Shown: positions 17,505 to 28,167 of the stretch, one piece after another
Layout of the letters: each line of letters begins with the position of its first letter
How positions within the stretch are numbered: position 1 is the first letter of the stretch
Assembly (NCBI GenBank): GCA_963819385.1
Contig: CAWFVV010000003.1
Coordinates: forward strand, 248,001-312,000
Source of the DNA: JAVDCA01 sp963819385
Lineage (GTDB): Bacteria > Pseudomonadota > Alphaproteobacteria > Rhizobiales > Xanthobacteraceae
DNA length: 64,000 nt
Direction of reading: 5' to 3'
Made by a program: the position numbers and the translations under genes
The notes under the pieces: generated by a model
Told to the model about the DNA's origin: nothing
What the model saw: the letters and a program-made list of their open reading frames with translations, nothing else
Databases searched by the model: none

Positions 17505-17522
17505 GTGACGGAAATATTACAG
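17505..17522 (-). promoter_or_regulatory. Pho-box-like site upstream of the phosphodiesterase gene
   Basis: Read on the minus strand the sequence is CTGTAAT-ATTT-CCGTCAC, two 7-mers spaced by four bases with only two mismatches to the PhoB consensus. It is 53 bp before the phosphodiesterase start at 17452. It touches the terminator hairpin of the preceding operon. Confidence 0.6.
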
Positions 17523-17545
17523 CCGGGCGGCACGCCGCCCGGCTG
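17520..17545 (-). terminator. Intrinsic terminator of the DMT-FkbH-ACP operon
   Basis: A perfect 12-bp inverted repeat (CAGCCGGGCGGC and its complement, with two bases between) lies 37 bp after the acyl carrier protein stop. In the minus direction it is followed by GTAATATTT. The helix is very GC-rich; the U tract is imperfect. Confidence 0.6.
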
Positions 17546-17581
17546 CAAGCCGGCGAGAGTTCTAGCTGCGGATGTCTGCGA

Positions 17582-17824
17582 TCAGGGGACGAGCTCGGCG
17601 AGATCGCGCACGCTCGACGCCGTGAAGATTTTTTCCAGATCGAGCGATCGCCCGAACCGCCGCTCGAATTCCAGGCAGATGCTCAGGTGTGCGACCGAAT
17701 CCCACAATGGCGTGTTGTCCATCGAGGTGTCGGGGCCGAGATCGTCGGCTGATACGTCCAGCGCCTTGGCGATGACCTCGATCACCGCCTGCGTCCTGGT
17801 GTCAGCCGTCGATCGGCTTCTCAT
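17582..17824 (-). CDS. Acyl carrier protein
   Basis: This 80-residue protein has the four-helix carrier pattern with the phosphopantetheine Ser43 in LWDSVAHLSICLEFERRFG, a variant of the usual LDSL motif. It ends in the typical ASSVRDLAELV helix. I chose ATG 17824, which overlaps the end of the fkbH-like gene by 23 bases; an in-frame ATG at 17839 is also possible. Tight overlap with the FkbH-like gene suggests that the two act together: FkbH-type enzymes load a glycolytic three-carbon unit onto such a carrier. Confidence 0.85.
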   Translation of the reverse strand: MRSRSTADTRTQAVIEVIAKALDVSADDLGPDTSMDNTPLWDSVAHLSICLEFERRFGRSLDLEKIFTASSVRDLAELVP

Positions 17825-19406
17825 AAGTAGTGCGTCCATCGGGAGTCCTCAACATTGGGGTGAATCCGTGATCCTCGTAGAACGTCGCGGCCATCCTGTT
17901 CTTGCGTGTCGGGATGTATTCGCCGATGACCCTCTGCAGACCCCGGTCGCGACACAGCTCGACGGCCTTGTCGAGGAGCTGCGCCTCCACCTTGCGCCCG
18001 ATTACGCGACAGCTCGTTAGAAAAGTGTCAATGCGGCCCTCCGCGAGATCGACGATCGCGAGCGCGACCGAGCCTTCGTCGCCGAAGCGGTCGCGATAGT
18101 CGAGCATCAGCACGGCGTGCTCGCTGCTCTCGACGAAGCGGGTCAGGTCGGTAACGTCGTAGCGCCGCGTCGTGAGGTTGAATTGATTGGTCTTCTGCGT
18201 CATCTGCGCGGCGCGGACGAGCTGGCTCGGCGCGTTGACGTGGATGTTGCACTCGATGTCGAGCTCGCGCAGGTAGCCATCGAGGTCGAAGCTCGTGGCG
18301 AGCTTCTGGCGCGCCGCATTGGCGCGATACTGCTCGGTCTTTCCCTCGTCCTCCGCCGTGATCGCGTATTTGCCGAAATAGGCGGGCGCGACCTCGCGCA
18401 GAAACCAGGTCTGCAGGTTCTCGATGCGATCGGGGAATTCCGGCACCGCGACCTCGGGCAGGAATTTCCGCATCGCTTCCCGCTCGACCGGATTGTCGTC
18501 GATGAACACGAAGCTGTCGGTGCCGAGGCCGAGCTGCTCGGCCATCTTGACGATGTTCTCCGGCTTCGGCTCCCAGTTGGCCTGGATCGCCGCGAAGTCC
18601 TCGCGCCGCAGGACCATCATCGGATTGTCGTCGAGGGCTTCCTCGACGTCCGCGATGTTGTTCTTGCTCGCGATGGCGAGCAGCACGCCAGTTTTCTGTA
18701 GCGCCTTGAGCGAGCGCTGGAAGTCCCGGTAGCAGCGGCCGGCGCCGTCCTCGCCGAGCGCGATGCCGGTCGGCCCGAGCTCGCCGACGATGCCGCCCCA
18801 CAGCGTGTTGTCGAGATCGACGATGAGCACCTTGCGGCTCTTCTGCGCGTGCGCGGCGAGCGCCTGGCGGATGGTGGTTGCCAGCACCTCGAACATGCGC
18901 GCCGTGTAGCGGATGCGGCCCGCGTACCACAGGGCGTTGGAGATGAGCGCGTCCTCGCCGTGCCGCCGGAACAGCAGCTCCATGTCGAACAGCAGCAGGT
19001 TGGGATGCTGTTTGGCAAGCGCGACGAGGCGGCCATTGAGCGAGGTCTCGGTCTCCTTGAGCGACTGCTGGTGGACCACGTCGGCGAAGCCGAGCCAGCG
19101 CTGCGAGCCGAGGCAGAAGGTGTTCGCGACCACGACCTTGCCGGGGTCGCGGCCGCAGAAGCCGTCGAGCGCGTCGAGAAACATGCGGCACTGCTCGGGC
19201 GTGCCGGCGCCGTAGAGCGCGCCGCCCATCATCGTGTCGGCGTCGAAGATGCACAGCACATGCGAGAAGTCCGGCGCGCATGCCGGCGAGCCCGCGGTCG
19301 CGAGATCGGCGAGCAGGCTGTTGTAGCCGCCGCACTCGACCGCGAGCGGCTTCAGGCTTCCCGCCAACGGCTGCATGTTGACGTTGCTAAGCAGGAGGAA
19401 TTTCAT
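17802..19406 (-). CDS. FkbH-like protein (HAD-superfamily phosphatase IIIC, glyceryl-ACP type)
   Basis: The 534-residue protein has an N-terminal SGNH-like region (about 1-185), a central HAD domain with DLDNTLWGG (catalytic Asp197 and Asp199) and FIDDNPVEREAMR, and a C-terminal GNAT-like domain (VIGEYIPTRKNRMAATFYEDHGF). This order is standard for FkbH proteins, which dephosphorylate 1,3-bisphosphoglycerate and load glycerate onto an acyl carrier protein for polyketides or surface glycans. Its start overlaps the stop of the DMT transporter gene by 20 bases and its end overlaps the carrier gene, so all three are one operon. Confidence 0.88.
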   Translation of the reverse strand: MKFLLLSNVNMQPLAGSLKPLAVECGGYNSLLADLATAGSPACAPDFSHVLCIFDADTMMGGALYGAGTPEQCRMFLDALDGFCGRDPGKVVVANTFCLGSQRWLGFADVVHQQSLKETETSLNGRLVALAKQHPNLLLFDMELLFRRHGEDALISNALWYAGRIRYTARMFEVLATTIRQALAAHAQKSRKVLIVDLDNTLWGGIVGELGPTGIALGEDGAGRCYRDFQRSLKALQKTGVLLAIASKNNIADVEEALDDNPMMVLRREDFAAIQANWEPKPENIVKMAEQLGLGTDSFVFIDDNPVEREAMRKFLPEVAVPEFPDRIENLQTWFLREVAPAYFGKYAITAEDEGKTEQYRANAARQKLATSFDLDGYLRELDIECNIHVNAPSQLVRAAQMTQKTNQFNLTTRRYDVTDLTRFVESSEHAVLMLDYRDRFGDEGSVALAIVDLAEGRIDTFLTSCRVIGRKVEAQLLDKAVELCRDRGLQRVIGEYIPTRKNRMAATFYEDHGFTPMLRTPDGRTTYEKPIDG

Positions 19407-20364
19407 GATTTACCTTTGCGGCTACCAGCACGCGCGACTTCGTTCCGCCCTTGATGTCGATGACGAGAAATATCCCGAAGATGACAAGCGCAAGACCAAT
19501 GAAAAGGCCGGAGGTCAGAGGTTCGCCGAGGAAGAGCACGCCGGTCAGGATGGCGGCTATCGGGTTGAGCGGCAGAAGGATCATGGTGGCGGTCGGCGCG
19601 GTGCGGCCGAGCGCCCAGGCATAGAGGAAAAACGACAGGGCGCCGCCGATCGCGCCGATGAAAAGGATGACAAGCCATCCGCGCGTGTTGAGCTCGGGCA
19701 GTCCGGCCGGAAGGTCACGCACCAGCCAGACGCAGAGCAGCGACGCGGCGCCCGCTCCCATCGCGATGGCGGTCACGACCATCGGCGGATATTTGACGAG
19801 ATATGGCTTGGAGAAGACGGCATAGACCGCGCCGCACACGGTCGCGGCGATCATCAGCGCGTTGCCGTACCAGCCCGCGGTCGTCAGCACCGCCATCGTG
19901 CCGCCGATCGCGATGCCGGCGCCGATGATCGCGAGCGTGACGCCCAGGCACTTGCGCGCGGTCATCACTTCGCTGCCGTACAGGCCGGCGAGGATGAGCG
20001 TCACGGCGGGCGTGCAGGCGAGCACGATGGAGCCCGCCGACGCCGTGGTGAACTGCATGGCGGCGCTGATGCACCACGGGAAGATGCCGAAGTACAGAAG
20101 GCCGAGCGCCGCGATGGCGAAGAAATCCCGCTTCGCGATGGCTACCGGATGGAAGATCACGGCGGGCGGCAGCAGGCACGCGGTCGCAACGCAATAGCGC
20201 AGCATCGCTACCGTCAGTCCGTCGGCCTGCTGGACGAGATAACGCGTCGCGACCAGCGCGATGCCCGTGATGATGCTCGCCGCAGCCGCGCACAGCATCG
20301 GGACAACCCAACTCTGGGTTGCTGACGCAGGCCAACTCTCGGACTTCCCCCCATCACCAATCAT
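19387..20364 (-). CDS. EamA/DMT-family transporter
   Basis: This 325-residue inner membrane protein has about ten helices in two EamA repeats; the second includes FSKPYLVKYPPMVVTAIAMGAGA and ALGRTAPTATMILLPLNPIAAILTGVLFLGEPLT, the typical end-of-repeat motif. Such proteins export small metabolites, but the substrate cannot be predicted. It is the first gene of the operon with the FkbH-like and acyl carrier genes. It may export or balance the product of the small cluster. Confidence 0.85.
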   Translation of the reverse strand: MIGDGGKSESWPASATQSWVVPMLCAAAASIITGIALVATRYLVQQADGLTVAMLRYCVATACLLPPAVIFHPVAIAKRDFFAIAALGLLYFGIFPWCISAAMQFTTASAGSIVLACTPAVTLILAGLYGSEVMTARKCLGVTLAIIGAGIAIGGTMAVLTTAGWYGNALMIAATVCGAVYAVFSKPYLVKYPPMVVTAIAMGAGAASLLCVWLVRDLPAGLPELNTRGWLVILFIGAIGGALSFFLYAWALGRTAPTATMILLPLNPIAAILTGVLFLGEPLTSGLFIGLALVIFGIFLVIDIKGGTKSRVLVAAKVNHEIPPA

Positions 20365-20567
20365 GCGCGAGAAACTGCTGTGTCCAATTCAACTGACGGC
20401 GAGGAATCCCAGCCAAAGGGATTGAACTTTTCGAAGCAAAATATTAACCGATCGCCGGTAGCAAGGGAAGCGTACGCAACCACAAAAATATATCACCTTG
20501 GTTAACAGTCGCGGCAAAAGGCACAAAGGGCTTTTCGTCGCGTCGTCATTCAGTCGTCGGGACGTAA

Positions 20568-22477
20568 ATGCTGATATTGGGCTACGCAGGTCATCAGAGG
20601 CATGGCTGGAAATCGGAAGGCAAGCTCGCATCGCGGATGCGCCATGCGCGACAATATCCGGTGATATTCGATGCCGTCACCGCCTTCGGCGAAGATGTCG
20701 AGGATCTTCCGCTCAATTTCTTCCCGCTCGACGGGGTCGGCCACGACAGCGCTGCCGCGACGCTATGCGATGGCCACCTGAAGGCTGCGGCCGCCGAAGA
20801 GCGGTTTAACCGGTTCAAGCATTCTACAGCGGCCGGCGGTAGGATTTTGCCGCCGCGCAAGGCCGTCGATTATTGCCTCGCCGAAAGCCGCAACACCATC
20901 GAGGACGTCGATCACATCGCGTTCTATTGCGACTTCACGCCCGCCGTCCTCGACGAGCGCATCGGCGCCGTCGAGCCGCATCTCCCCCAAGGTCAAGGAT
21001 CGCGTCATCGGCGGCTATCGCGCCGTTTATGACGGAACGGTGTCGAACGAGCGCATCGCCGACGAGATCGCCGAACTGTTCGGCGGCCGGCGGAAACCGG
21101 ACCCAGATCCATTTCGTGCCTCACCATCTCGCGCACGCGGCCGGCGCCTTCTATTCGTCGGGCTATGCGGAAGCCGGCGTGCTGACCATCGACGGGTTCG
21201 GCGAGCGGTCGAGCTCGATCTTCGCCATCGGCGGCCGCGACGGTCTCAAGCAGATGGAAGAGACCATGCTGCCGGGCTCGCTCGGCGTGCTCTACATGAT
21301 GATGACCGCGTATCTGGGCTTCAAGCCGCTCGATGGCGAATACAAGGTGATGGGGCTCGCGTCCTACGGCAATCCCAAGACCTACGCCAACGCGTTCGCG
21401 GACCTGCTCGATGTTGCGGCCGATGGAAGCTGCCGCACCACCGCGTTGCTGCGCGACGACTTCGGCGACCACATCAAGACCCTGTTCGGCCCGGCGCGCG
21501 CCTACACGGATCCCGTCACCCAGCGCGAGATGGATATCGCGGCGGCGCTGCAGCAGAAGCTCGAGGAGGCGATGTTCTGCCGCCTCGCCTACCTCAAGGA
21601 CAAGTATGCGATCGAGCGCGTCTGCCTCTCGGGCGGCGTTGCGCTCAATGTCGTGATGACCGGCAAGGTCGCGCGTTCCGGCATGTTCAAGCAGACTTAT
21701 GTCTTCCCGGCGGCCGGCGACGACGGCGCGAGCATCGGCGCCGCGCAGTACGTGCACCATCAGGTGCTCGGACTGCCGCCGAGCGGCAAGGCGGTGCCCT
21801 CGATGAGCCTCGGCCCGGGCTATCGGGAAGACAGCGTGGTCGGCGCGCTCGAGGCGAACGCCGGCAAGGTGGAATTCCGCCGCGTCGACGCGATCGAGGA
21901 GGCGGTCGCCGACGCGCTGGTCGACGGCAAGGTCGTCGGCTGGTTCCGCGGCCGCATGGAGTTCGGCCCGCGCGCGCTGGGCAACCGCAGCATCCTGGCC
22001 GACCCGCGCACCGCCGAGATGCGCGAGGTCGTCAATCAGCGGGTCAAGCTGCGCGAGGAGTTCCGGCCGTTCGCGCCGGCCGCGCTGGTCGAGAAGGCCG
22101 ACGACTTCTTCGATATGCAGGGCGTCATCCGGTCGGATTTCATGGAATTCGTCGTGCCGGCGCGGCCGCTCGGCTGCGAGAAGACCAAGGCGGTCGTGCA
22201 CTCGGACGGCTCCGCGCGCATCCAGACCGTCGACCGCAGCGACAACGAGCCGTTCTGGAAGGTGATCGAGGCGTTCGGCCGTCGCACCGGCGTTCCGGTG
22301 GTGCTCAACACGTCGTTCAACGTGCGCGGCGAGCCGATCGTGTGCACGCCGCAGGATGCGATCCGCTGCTTCCTCTCGACCGATATCGATCTGCTCGCGC
22401 TGGAAAACTACGTCGTGAGCAAGAAGGCCGGCCGCGTGCTCGCCGAGGACATGGCGCAGCCCGCGATCGATGATTGA
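20568..22477 (+). pseudogene. NodU/CmcH-family carbamoyltransferase, interrupted by two frameshifts
   Basis: The first part opens MLILGYAGHQ and has GHDSAAATLCDG and AAAEERFNRFKH, the N-terminal Kae1-like motif. The main part has FVPHHLAHAAGAFYSSGY, TIDGFGE, VCLSGGVALNVV, a C-terminal FRGRMEFGPRALGNRSILADPR and NTSFNVRGEPIVCTPQDA. These are hallmarks of O-carbamoyltransferases that use carbamoyl phosphate and ATP. Frame breaks are explained by one extra C in the run 20984-20988 and one extra G at 21099-21100; correcting both gives a normal protein of about 635 residues. It is divergent from the FkbH operon, and together they look like a tailoring cluster for a small molecule or surface glycan. 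Confidence 0.8.
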
Positions 22478-22502
22478 CGGTTGATGCTGATTGCGGCCGC
22501 GA

Positions 22503-25000
22503 TCAGGCGGCCGCGGCACTGCGATCCGTGCGCCCGATGAATTCGAGCGCCTGCGCGCCGGTGCAAGGCCGGCCGATCAGATAGCCCTGGCCCTCGGTGC
22601 ATCCGGCGCGGCGCACGAGCTCGAGCTGGTCGGCGGTTTCGATTCCTTCCGCGGTTGTCACGATGCCCAGCGTCGAGCCGAGCTCCGCGATCGTGCGGAT
22701 GATCGCCTCGCCCTGCTGGCCCGCAATGCTGTCGAACACGAAGGACTGGTCGATCTTGATCTTGTCGAACGGGAAACTTGCGCAGGTAGCTCAGCGACGA
22801 ATAGCCGGTGCCGAAATCGTCCATGGCGATGCGCACGCCGAGCGCGCGCAGCTGATGCAGCGTGCCGAGCGTCGGTCTCGTTCTGCTCCAGCAGCACCGC
22901 CTCGGTGATCTCCAGCTCGAGGCGGCTCGCCGCGAGGCCGGCGGCTCGCGAGCGCGCTGCGTCACGGTCGGCGACAGGTCGCGCGCTGCGGAACTGCACC
23001 GGCGAGAGGTTGACCGCGACCTTCATGTCGCCCGGCCAGTCGGCCGCTTCGGTGCAGGCCTGGCGCAGCACCCACTCGCCGATCGGGATGATCAGGCCGG
23101 TCTCCTCGGCGAGCGGGATGAACTCCGCCGGGCGGCACCAGCCCGCGCTCCGGATGCGTGCCAGCGCAGCAGCGCCTCGAACCCGATCAGCGCGTTGGTC
23201 GTGAGGTTGATCAGCGGCTGGTAGTGCGAGCTCGAATTCGCCCGCCGCGAGCGCGCCGCGCAGATCGGTCTCCAGCGCGCGGCGCGCCTGCATGCGCGCG
23301 TCCATCTCGGGCTCGAAGAAGCGGTAGGTGCCGCGCCCCTCCTCTTTCGCCTGGTAGAGCGCGAGATCGGCGCATTTCATCAGGTGGTCGCTGATCGGTG
23401 CCGTTCGCTCGGCGCGATCGCGATGCCGATGCTGGTGCCGATCGCGATCTCGCTGCCCGTCGATGATCGAACGGCTGCTCGAGCGGCGGCGATGAGCGTG
23501 CGGGCGAGCTCCTCGGCGTCCTGCGGCTCGTCGATCGGACTGCAGGATCGCGAACTCGTCGCCGCCCAGGCGCGCGACCGTGTCGACCATCGCGCAGCTT
23601 GCCGGCGAGCCGCTGCGCGACTGCCTGCAGCAGCTTGTCGCCGATCGGATGGCCGAGCGAATCGTTGACGCCCTTGAAGTTGTCGAGGTCGAGGCACATC
23701 AACGCCATCGACTTCGCCGCTGCTCTCGACCCGCACCAGGCCGTCGGCCATCTTCTCGTGGAACAGCACGCGATTGGGCAGCTTGGTCAGCGCGTCGTGC
23801 CGCGCGACGTGCGCGATGTGCTCCTCGGCCTGATGACGCTCGGTGATGTCCTCGTAGGTGCCGACCCAGCCGCCGTTCGCCATCGGCTGATGCGCGCACC
23901 GCGATGATGCGGCCGTCCGCGAGGATCCGGTGCAGCACCGGCTCCTTGTTGTCGATCAGGCGCTGCTTGAAATCGTGGTACATCTGCTCCGCCGTGATGC
24001 CCGGCCGATGGACGCCGCGTGCGACGCTCTGCGTCATCAGGCCGAGCAGCGCCGTGCCGGGACGCGCATCGGCCTCGGTGAGGCCGTACATGTCGAGATA
24101 ACGGCGATTGACGACGATCAGCTCGAGATTTTCGTCGAAGGCGCAAAGTCCATGCGCCATGTGCTCGAGCGTCGCGTCGAGCAGCTCGTTGCGCTCGTGC
24201 AGTGCGCGCTCGTGTCGCACATTGGCGGTTACGTCCTCGCATTCCGCGATCCAGCCGTCGCGGCCGACCGGGCGGACCGTCATCGCGATGGTGCGGCCGT
24301 CGCTCAAGCCGACCTGCTGCGTGGTCGGCTCGCGCGTGAAAGCGGAGGATTGCATTTCGGCGAGCCGTTCGGCGGTGACGTGCGGGTGGATGCCGAGATC
24401 GCTCGCGCGCGCGAGAATGTCCCGATAGGACATCCCCGGTCTCACCAGATCGTCGTTGAGGCCGAAAAGCTCGAGATAGCGATCGTTGTGCAGGACAAGC
24501 CGCATGTCCGCGTCGTACATGCACACGCCGCGCGAGCTGTTGACGAAAATCCGGCGCCAGCCGTCGAGCTGCAGGAACGGCTCGCGCTCGGTCGCCTGCT
24601 CCTTTGCGGGCGCGCAGGTCGCGACCCAGCCGCCGCCCGTCACCGGCTGAAAGTGCAGCCGCGCGAGCGCGCCGCTGGCAGTTCTCCGGTCGACATGAAA
24701 GGACTCGCGTTGCGTGAACATGTTCGCGAGATCGCGCCACATTTCGCCGCAGTGCGCACCGCCGTCCGACACATGCGCGTTGACGTGCGCCAGGATCGCC
24801 TTTAGCGGCGCCCCGATCTGCACGCTGCCGGGCGGCAGATCGAGCATCTTCGCGAGCTTGCGGTTGAACAGCACAACGCGCAGTTCGCTGTCGAGGACGC
24901 AGAGTCCTTCCGCCATCCCGTCGAGCGCGATGGCATGCAGTGCAAGCACTGTCTTCAAAGTATCGGTGTGGCGGCCATCCGCCAAATCCTGCGAGCCCAT
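22503..25000 (-). pseudogene. PAS-GGDEF-EAL cyclic-di-GMP protein with many frameshifts
   Basis: Bases 23.9-25.0 kb encode an intact N-terminal part with three PAS-like repeats (LDGMAEGLCVLDSELRVV, NSSRGVCMYDADMRLVLHN, EHMAHGLCAFDENLELI). No membrane helix is seen. The first break is near 23894, where one extra base follows RIIAVR. After it the reading frame changes roughly ten times through the GGDEF part (MCLDLDNFKGVNDSLGHP, RLGGDEFAIL) and EAL part (LAEETGLIIPIGEWVLRQAC, ITEAVLLEQ, AEGIETADQL). Because recognisable motifs persist across all frames, the parent gene was recent and functional. ATG 25000 is preceded by GGTGAG; a GTG at 25012 is the other option. Confidence 0.75.
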
Positions 25001-25316
25001 TTTATATCTCACCGCAATTCGCCATACGGTTGTCTTATCGACCAGGGCAAAATTTGACGTTAAATGTGTTGGTTTACGAAATGCTCACGCGCAGCCGAAA
25101 ACTTGATGTACCGATCGTTACGCCTGTCATCCGATCGCCGAATCGCGGCGTTTACCGCCACGTACGGCGCATTATGGTGAACGAGCCTTGCTGGCATTGC
25201 GGCCGCGTTGACGGTATCTCCACCATGACCCGAGTGCCGCGGCAACGAAGCGCTCGACGTCGCGATCGCCGGAACGATCGTCGAGAAACAGACAGGGCAG
25301 GGAGGCCAAAGGGCCG
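25001..25316. other. Intergenic region
   Basis: This gap of about 300 bp lies between two divergent genes. GGGAGG at about 25300 is the likely ribosome binding site for the gene at 25317. No clear operator, RNA structure or conserved ORF was seen. Confidence 0.4.
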
Positions 25317-26713
25317 ATGCAGCAGCATGCCGGGGGCGATAACGTCCACACGCGCCGGATCGCCGAGTTCGTCGCCGGGCTGAGCTATGAGCGCATTCCC
25401 GCCGAGGCGCGCGAGCGCATCAAGCTTTTGATCCTCGATTCGCTCGGCTGCGCGATCTATGGCGCCGCCCTCGAGTGGTGCCGCATCGTGCGCGAGACCT
25501 GCGCGTCGCTCGATGCCACCCGCACGACGTCGGCCTGGGGGACGGGCCAGCGCCTGTCGTCGCCGCACGCCGCGTTGGTCAACGGCACGCAAGTCCAGGG
25601 CTTCGAGCTCGACGACGTGCATCGGCAGGGCGTGCTGCATGTCGGCGCCGTCACGCTGCCGGCGCTGATCGCGGTCGCGGAAAGCCATGCAGATATGACG
25701 GGCCAGGAATTCCTTGCCGCCGCGGTCGCGGGTTACGAGATCGGTCCGCGCGTCGGCAAATGCATGGGGCAGGAGCATATCGGGCAGGGCTGGCATTCGG
25801 GCGCGACCGTCGGGGTCTTCTCGGCGGCGGCCGGCGCGGCGCGCGGCCTGCGGCTCACGCCAGAGCAGACCGTCCACGCGCTCGGCATCGCCGGCACCCA
25901 GTCGGCCGGCCTGATGGCCGCGCAATACGGCGCCATGGTCAAGCGCATGCATGCGGGCCGCTCGGCGCAGAGCGGGCTCTACGGCGCGCTTCTGGCGCAG
26001 CGCGGCTTCACGGGCATTGCCGACGTGTTCGAGGCGCCCTACGGCGGCTTCTGCACGACCTTCTCGCGCTCGACCGACCGCTTCAATATGGCGGAGCTCA
26101 GCGCCGGCCTGGGCGAGCGCTTCGAGACCATGCGCATCTCGCTCAAGTTCTATTCCTGCGTCGGCAGCAACCACACGACGCTCGACGCGCTCCGCGACAT
26201 CCCGCGCGCCGCCCGTTCGGGCTCGACGAACTGGACAAGATCGTGGTGCACGGCTCGCAGGTCACGGTCGACCACGTCGGCTGGCCCTATCGGCCCGACA
26301 GCATGACGACCGCGCAACTCAACCTGCCGTTCTGCGTCGCGACCCTGCTGATCGAGGGCGATGTCTCGGTCGACCAGTTCACGCCCGACGCGATCGACGA
26401 TCCGGCGCGCATCGCGCTCTCGCGCAAGGTCGAGGTCGTGCACGATCCGGCGATCACGGCGCTCGGCTCCGCCTATCGGCACAAGGCGCGCGTCGACGTG
26501 CATCTGCGCGACGGGTCCGTGCACAGCGAGACCCGCGAGGCGCCGCGCGGCTCCGAGCAGTCCTTCGCGAGCGCCGACGACATCGTCGCTAAGTTCAAGT
26601 CGCTGACGCGCGCCGTGCTGGCGCCGGCGCGCCAGCAGGCCCTGGTCGACGCGGTGCTCGGATTAGATGAGTTGAAGAATGCAAAGCAGATGATCGAGCT
26701 GTTACGCGGGTAG
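25317..26713 (+). pseudogene. MmgE/PrpD-family protein, interrupted by one frameshift (copy 1)
   Basis: The first part reads RIAEFVAGLSYERIPAEARERIKLLILDSLGCAIYGA, the standard opening of the MmgE/PrpD family (2-methylcitrate dehydratase and related isomerase-like enzymes), with FELDDVHRQGVLHVG and GHGQE-type repeats following. After about 26200 the frame changes, and RPFGLDELDKIVVHGSQVTVDHVGWPYRP continues the family fold to the stop. One base appears to be missing between 26191 and 26215. Corrected length is about 465 residues, as expected. Many members have unknown substrates. Its TAG stop is provided by the intergenic palindrome at 26710. Confidence 0.75.
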
Positions 26714-26794
26714 GATGGGTTGAGCGAAGCGAAACCCATCGTCTGTGTGTTGGCAATCAAAGTGATGGGTTTCGCTCCGCTCAACCCATCCTAC
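26710..26794. repeat. Intergenic palindromic repeat, family 1, copy 1
   Basis: Two 31-bp inverted arms (GTAGGATGGGTTGAGCGAAG... and its complement) with one mismatch enclose a 23-bp loop. Copies occur at 39869-39950 and 58210-58293. The stop codon TAG of the preceding gene lies inside the left arm (26711-26713). The hairpin may also end transcription from both convergent genes. Confidence 0.9.
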
Positions 26795-26798
26795 GCAT

Positions 26799-28167
26799 TC
26801 ATGCTTGGAGCAGAGGCCGCAACTCCGTCACATCGCGCACCTCTTCGAGCGACCCCACCGCCGCAATCAGCTTCTCGGCACGCTCCGCGCCGATGATCGG
26901 CGCGGTCAGCTCGCGCGCCTTGGCCTCGACCTCGACCTGATCCATCGGATTGTCGGGCGTGCCGCGCACCGCGTAGGTGCGGTGGCGCAGGCTGCGGCCG
27001 TCGGCGGTCTCGATCGTGACGATCGCCTGGCGTGCCGGCACCGCGGTGGTCAACTCGGCGCTCGGCACCGCCTCGATGCGCCGGCGGACCGCGAGCACGG
27101 CCGGATCGTCCATGCGCGCATAATCATGTGCGCTCGCGAACGTCAGCGTGCCGTCCGCGAGCGTGAGCGCGAGCAGATGCTGCAGGCAGATGTCCGGGAT
27201 GGTGCGGTTGTCGACGATATGCAGGCGATCGTCCGGCATGTCGACCACGATCCGGCGCACCTCGCCGGCGCGCAGGCGATGCTCCGCCATCAACAGCGTC
27301 AGCGCGTCGAGCGCCGCCTGGATCGGCGAGCCGACGCACCATTTCTTGACCGAGGCACGCATGATCTCGTAGCGCGTGCCGAGCTCGGCGGTCAGCTTTT
27401 CGGGCGCCGGCGCCGCGCCGAGCGCCGTGAACAGATTGTGTGTGCCGCCGAGCGGATCGTCGACCGCCGTGAAGCCTGCCGCCACCATGGTGGCGGCCGC
27501 GACGCCGTTGCGCGCCCCATGCCGCCGAAGTCGAACGATTTCTCGATGTGCTCGTGGTCGCGCGACCAGAACGCGATGCCGGATGCCTGCTGCGCCGTGT
27601 AGGACAGCACGTAACGCACCCGGACCGGATCGAGGCGCAGCAGGGCGGCCGCCGCGGCCGCGGCGCCGAACAGCGCCGCGAGGCTGTGCGTGCTGTGGCT
27701 CGCGGTGTCGGACCGGCGCGATCCGAGCGCCGGCGCGACGCGCGCGCCCACGTCGTAACCGAGCGCGACCGCGCGGATCAGGTCGTTCCCGCCGAGCCCC
27801 GCCCGCTCGGCGACCGCAAGCGCGGCCGGCACGATGGCGCAGCCCGGATGAAAGAGGCCGCCGAGATGCGAAGTCGTCGGTCTCGTCGGCGTGGCCCATC
27901 ATGCCGTTGGCGAGCGCCGCATTGACGGCGGACGTGAGGATGCCGGTTGCCGATGACGGTCGCCTCCGGCCGGCCGCCGAGCGTCTCGACGTAGGATGCC
28001 GCGAGCTCGCCCGGCTTGAGGCGCGAGCCCGACAGCATTGCGGCGAGCGTATCGAGCACGTGCAGCCTGGTCTTGGCCGCGACCTCCGCCGGCAGGTCGC
28101 GGCCCATGGCGCCGGCGATGTAGGTGGCAAGTTCATGGGTGACGGTCGAAACAGCGGCGTCAGTCAT
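26799..28167 (-). pseudogene. MmgE/PrpD-family protein, interrupted by frameshifts (copy 2)
   Basis: The N-terminus (VTHELATYIAGAMGRDLPAEVAAKTRLHVLDTLAAMLSG) is typical of the family, as are HADETDDF, HSTHSLAALFGAAAAAAALLRLD and FDFGGM. The C-terminal part runs in a different frame from about 27515 (ARNGVAAATMVAAG) to a normal end. Frame changes are explained by an extra base near 27945 (between TVIGN and GILTSAVNAAL), another near 27869 (before HLGGLFHPGCAIVP) and a missing base near 27515. Corrected length is about 456 residues. It converges on copy 1, and a third, intact copy is at 45426. The substrate is unknown. Confidence 0.75.

Noticed and set aside
26710..26794. Palindromic repeats as insertion sequences or attachment sites
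   Set aside because: They contain no transposase gene and no flanking target duplication, and are about 83 bp long; they behave like short intergenic palindromic repeats.
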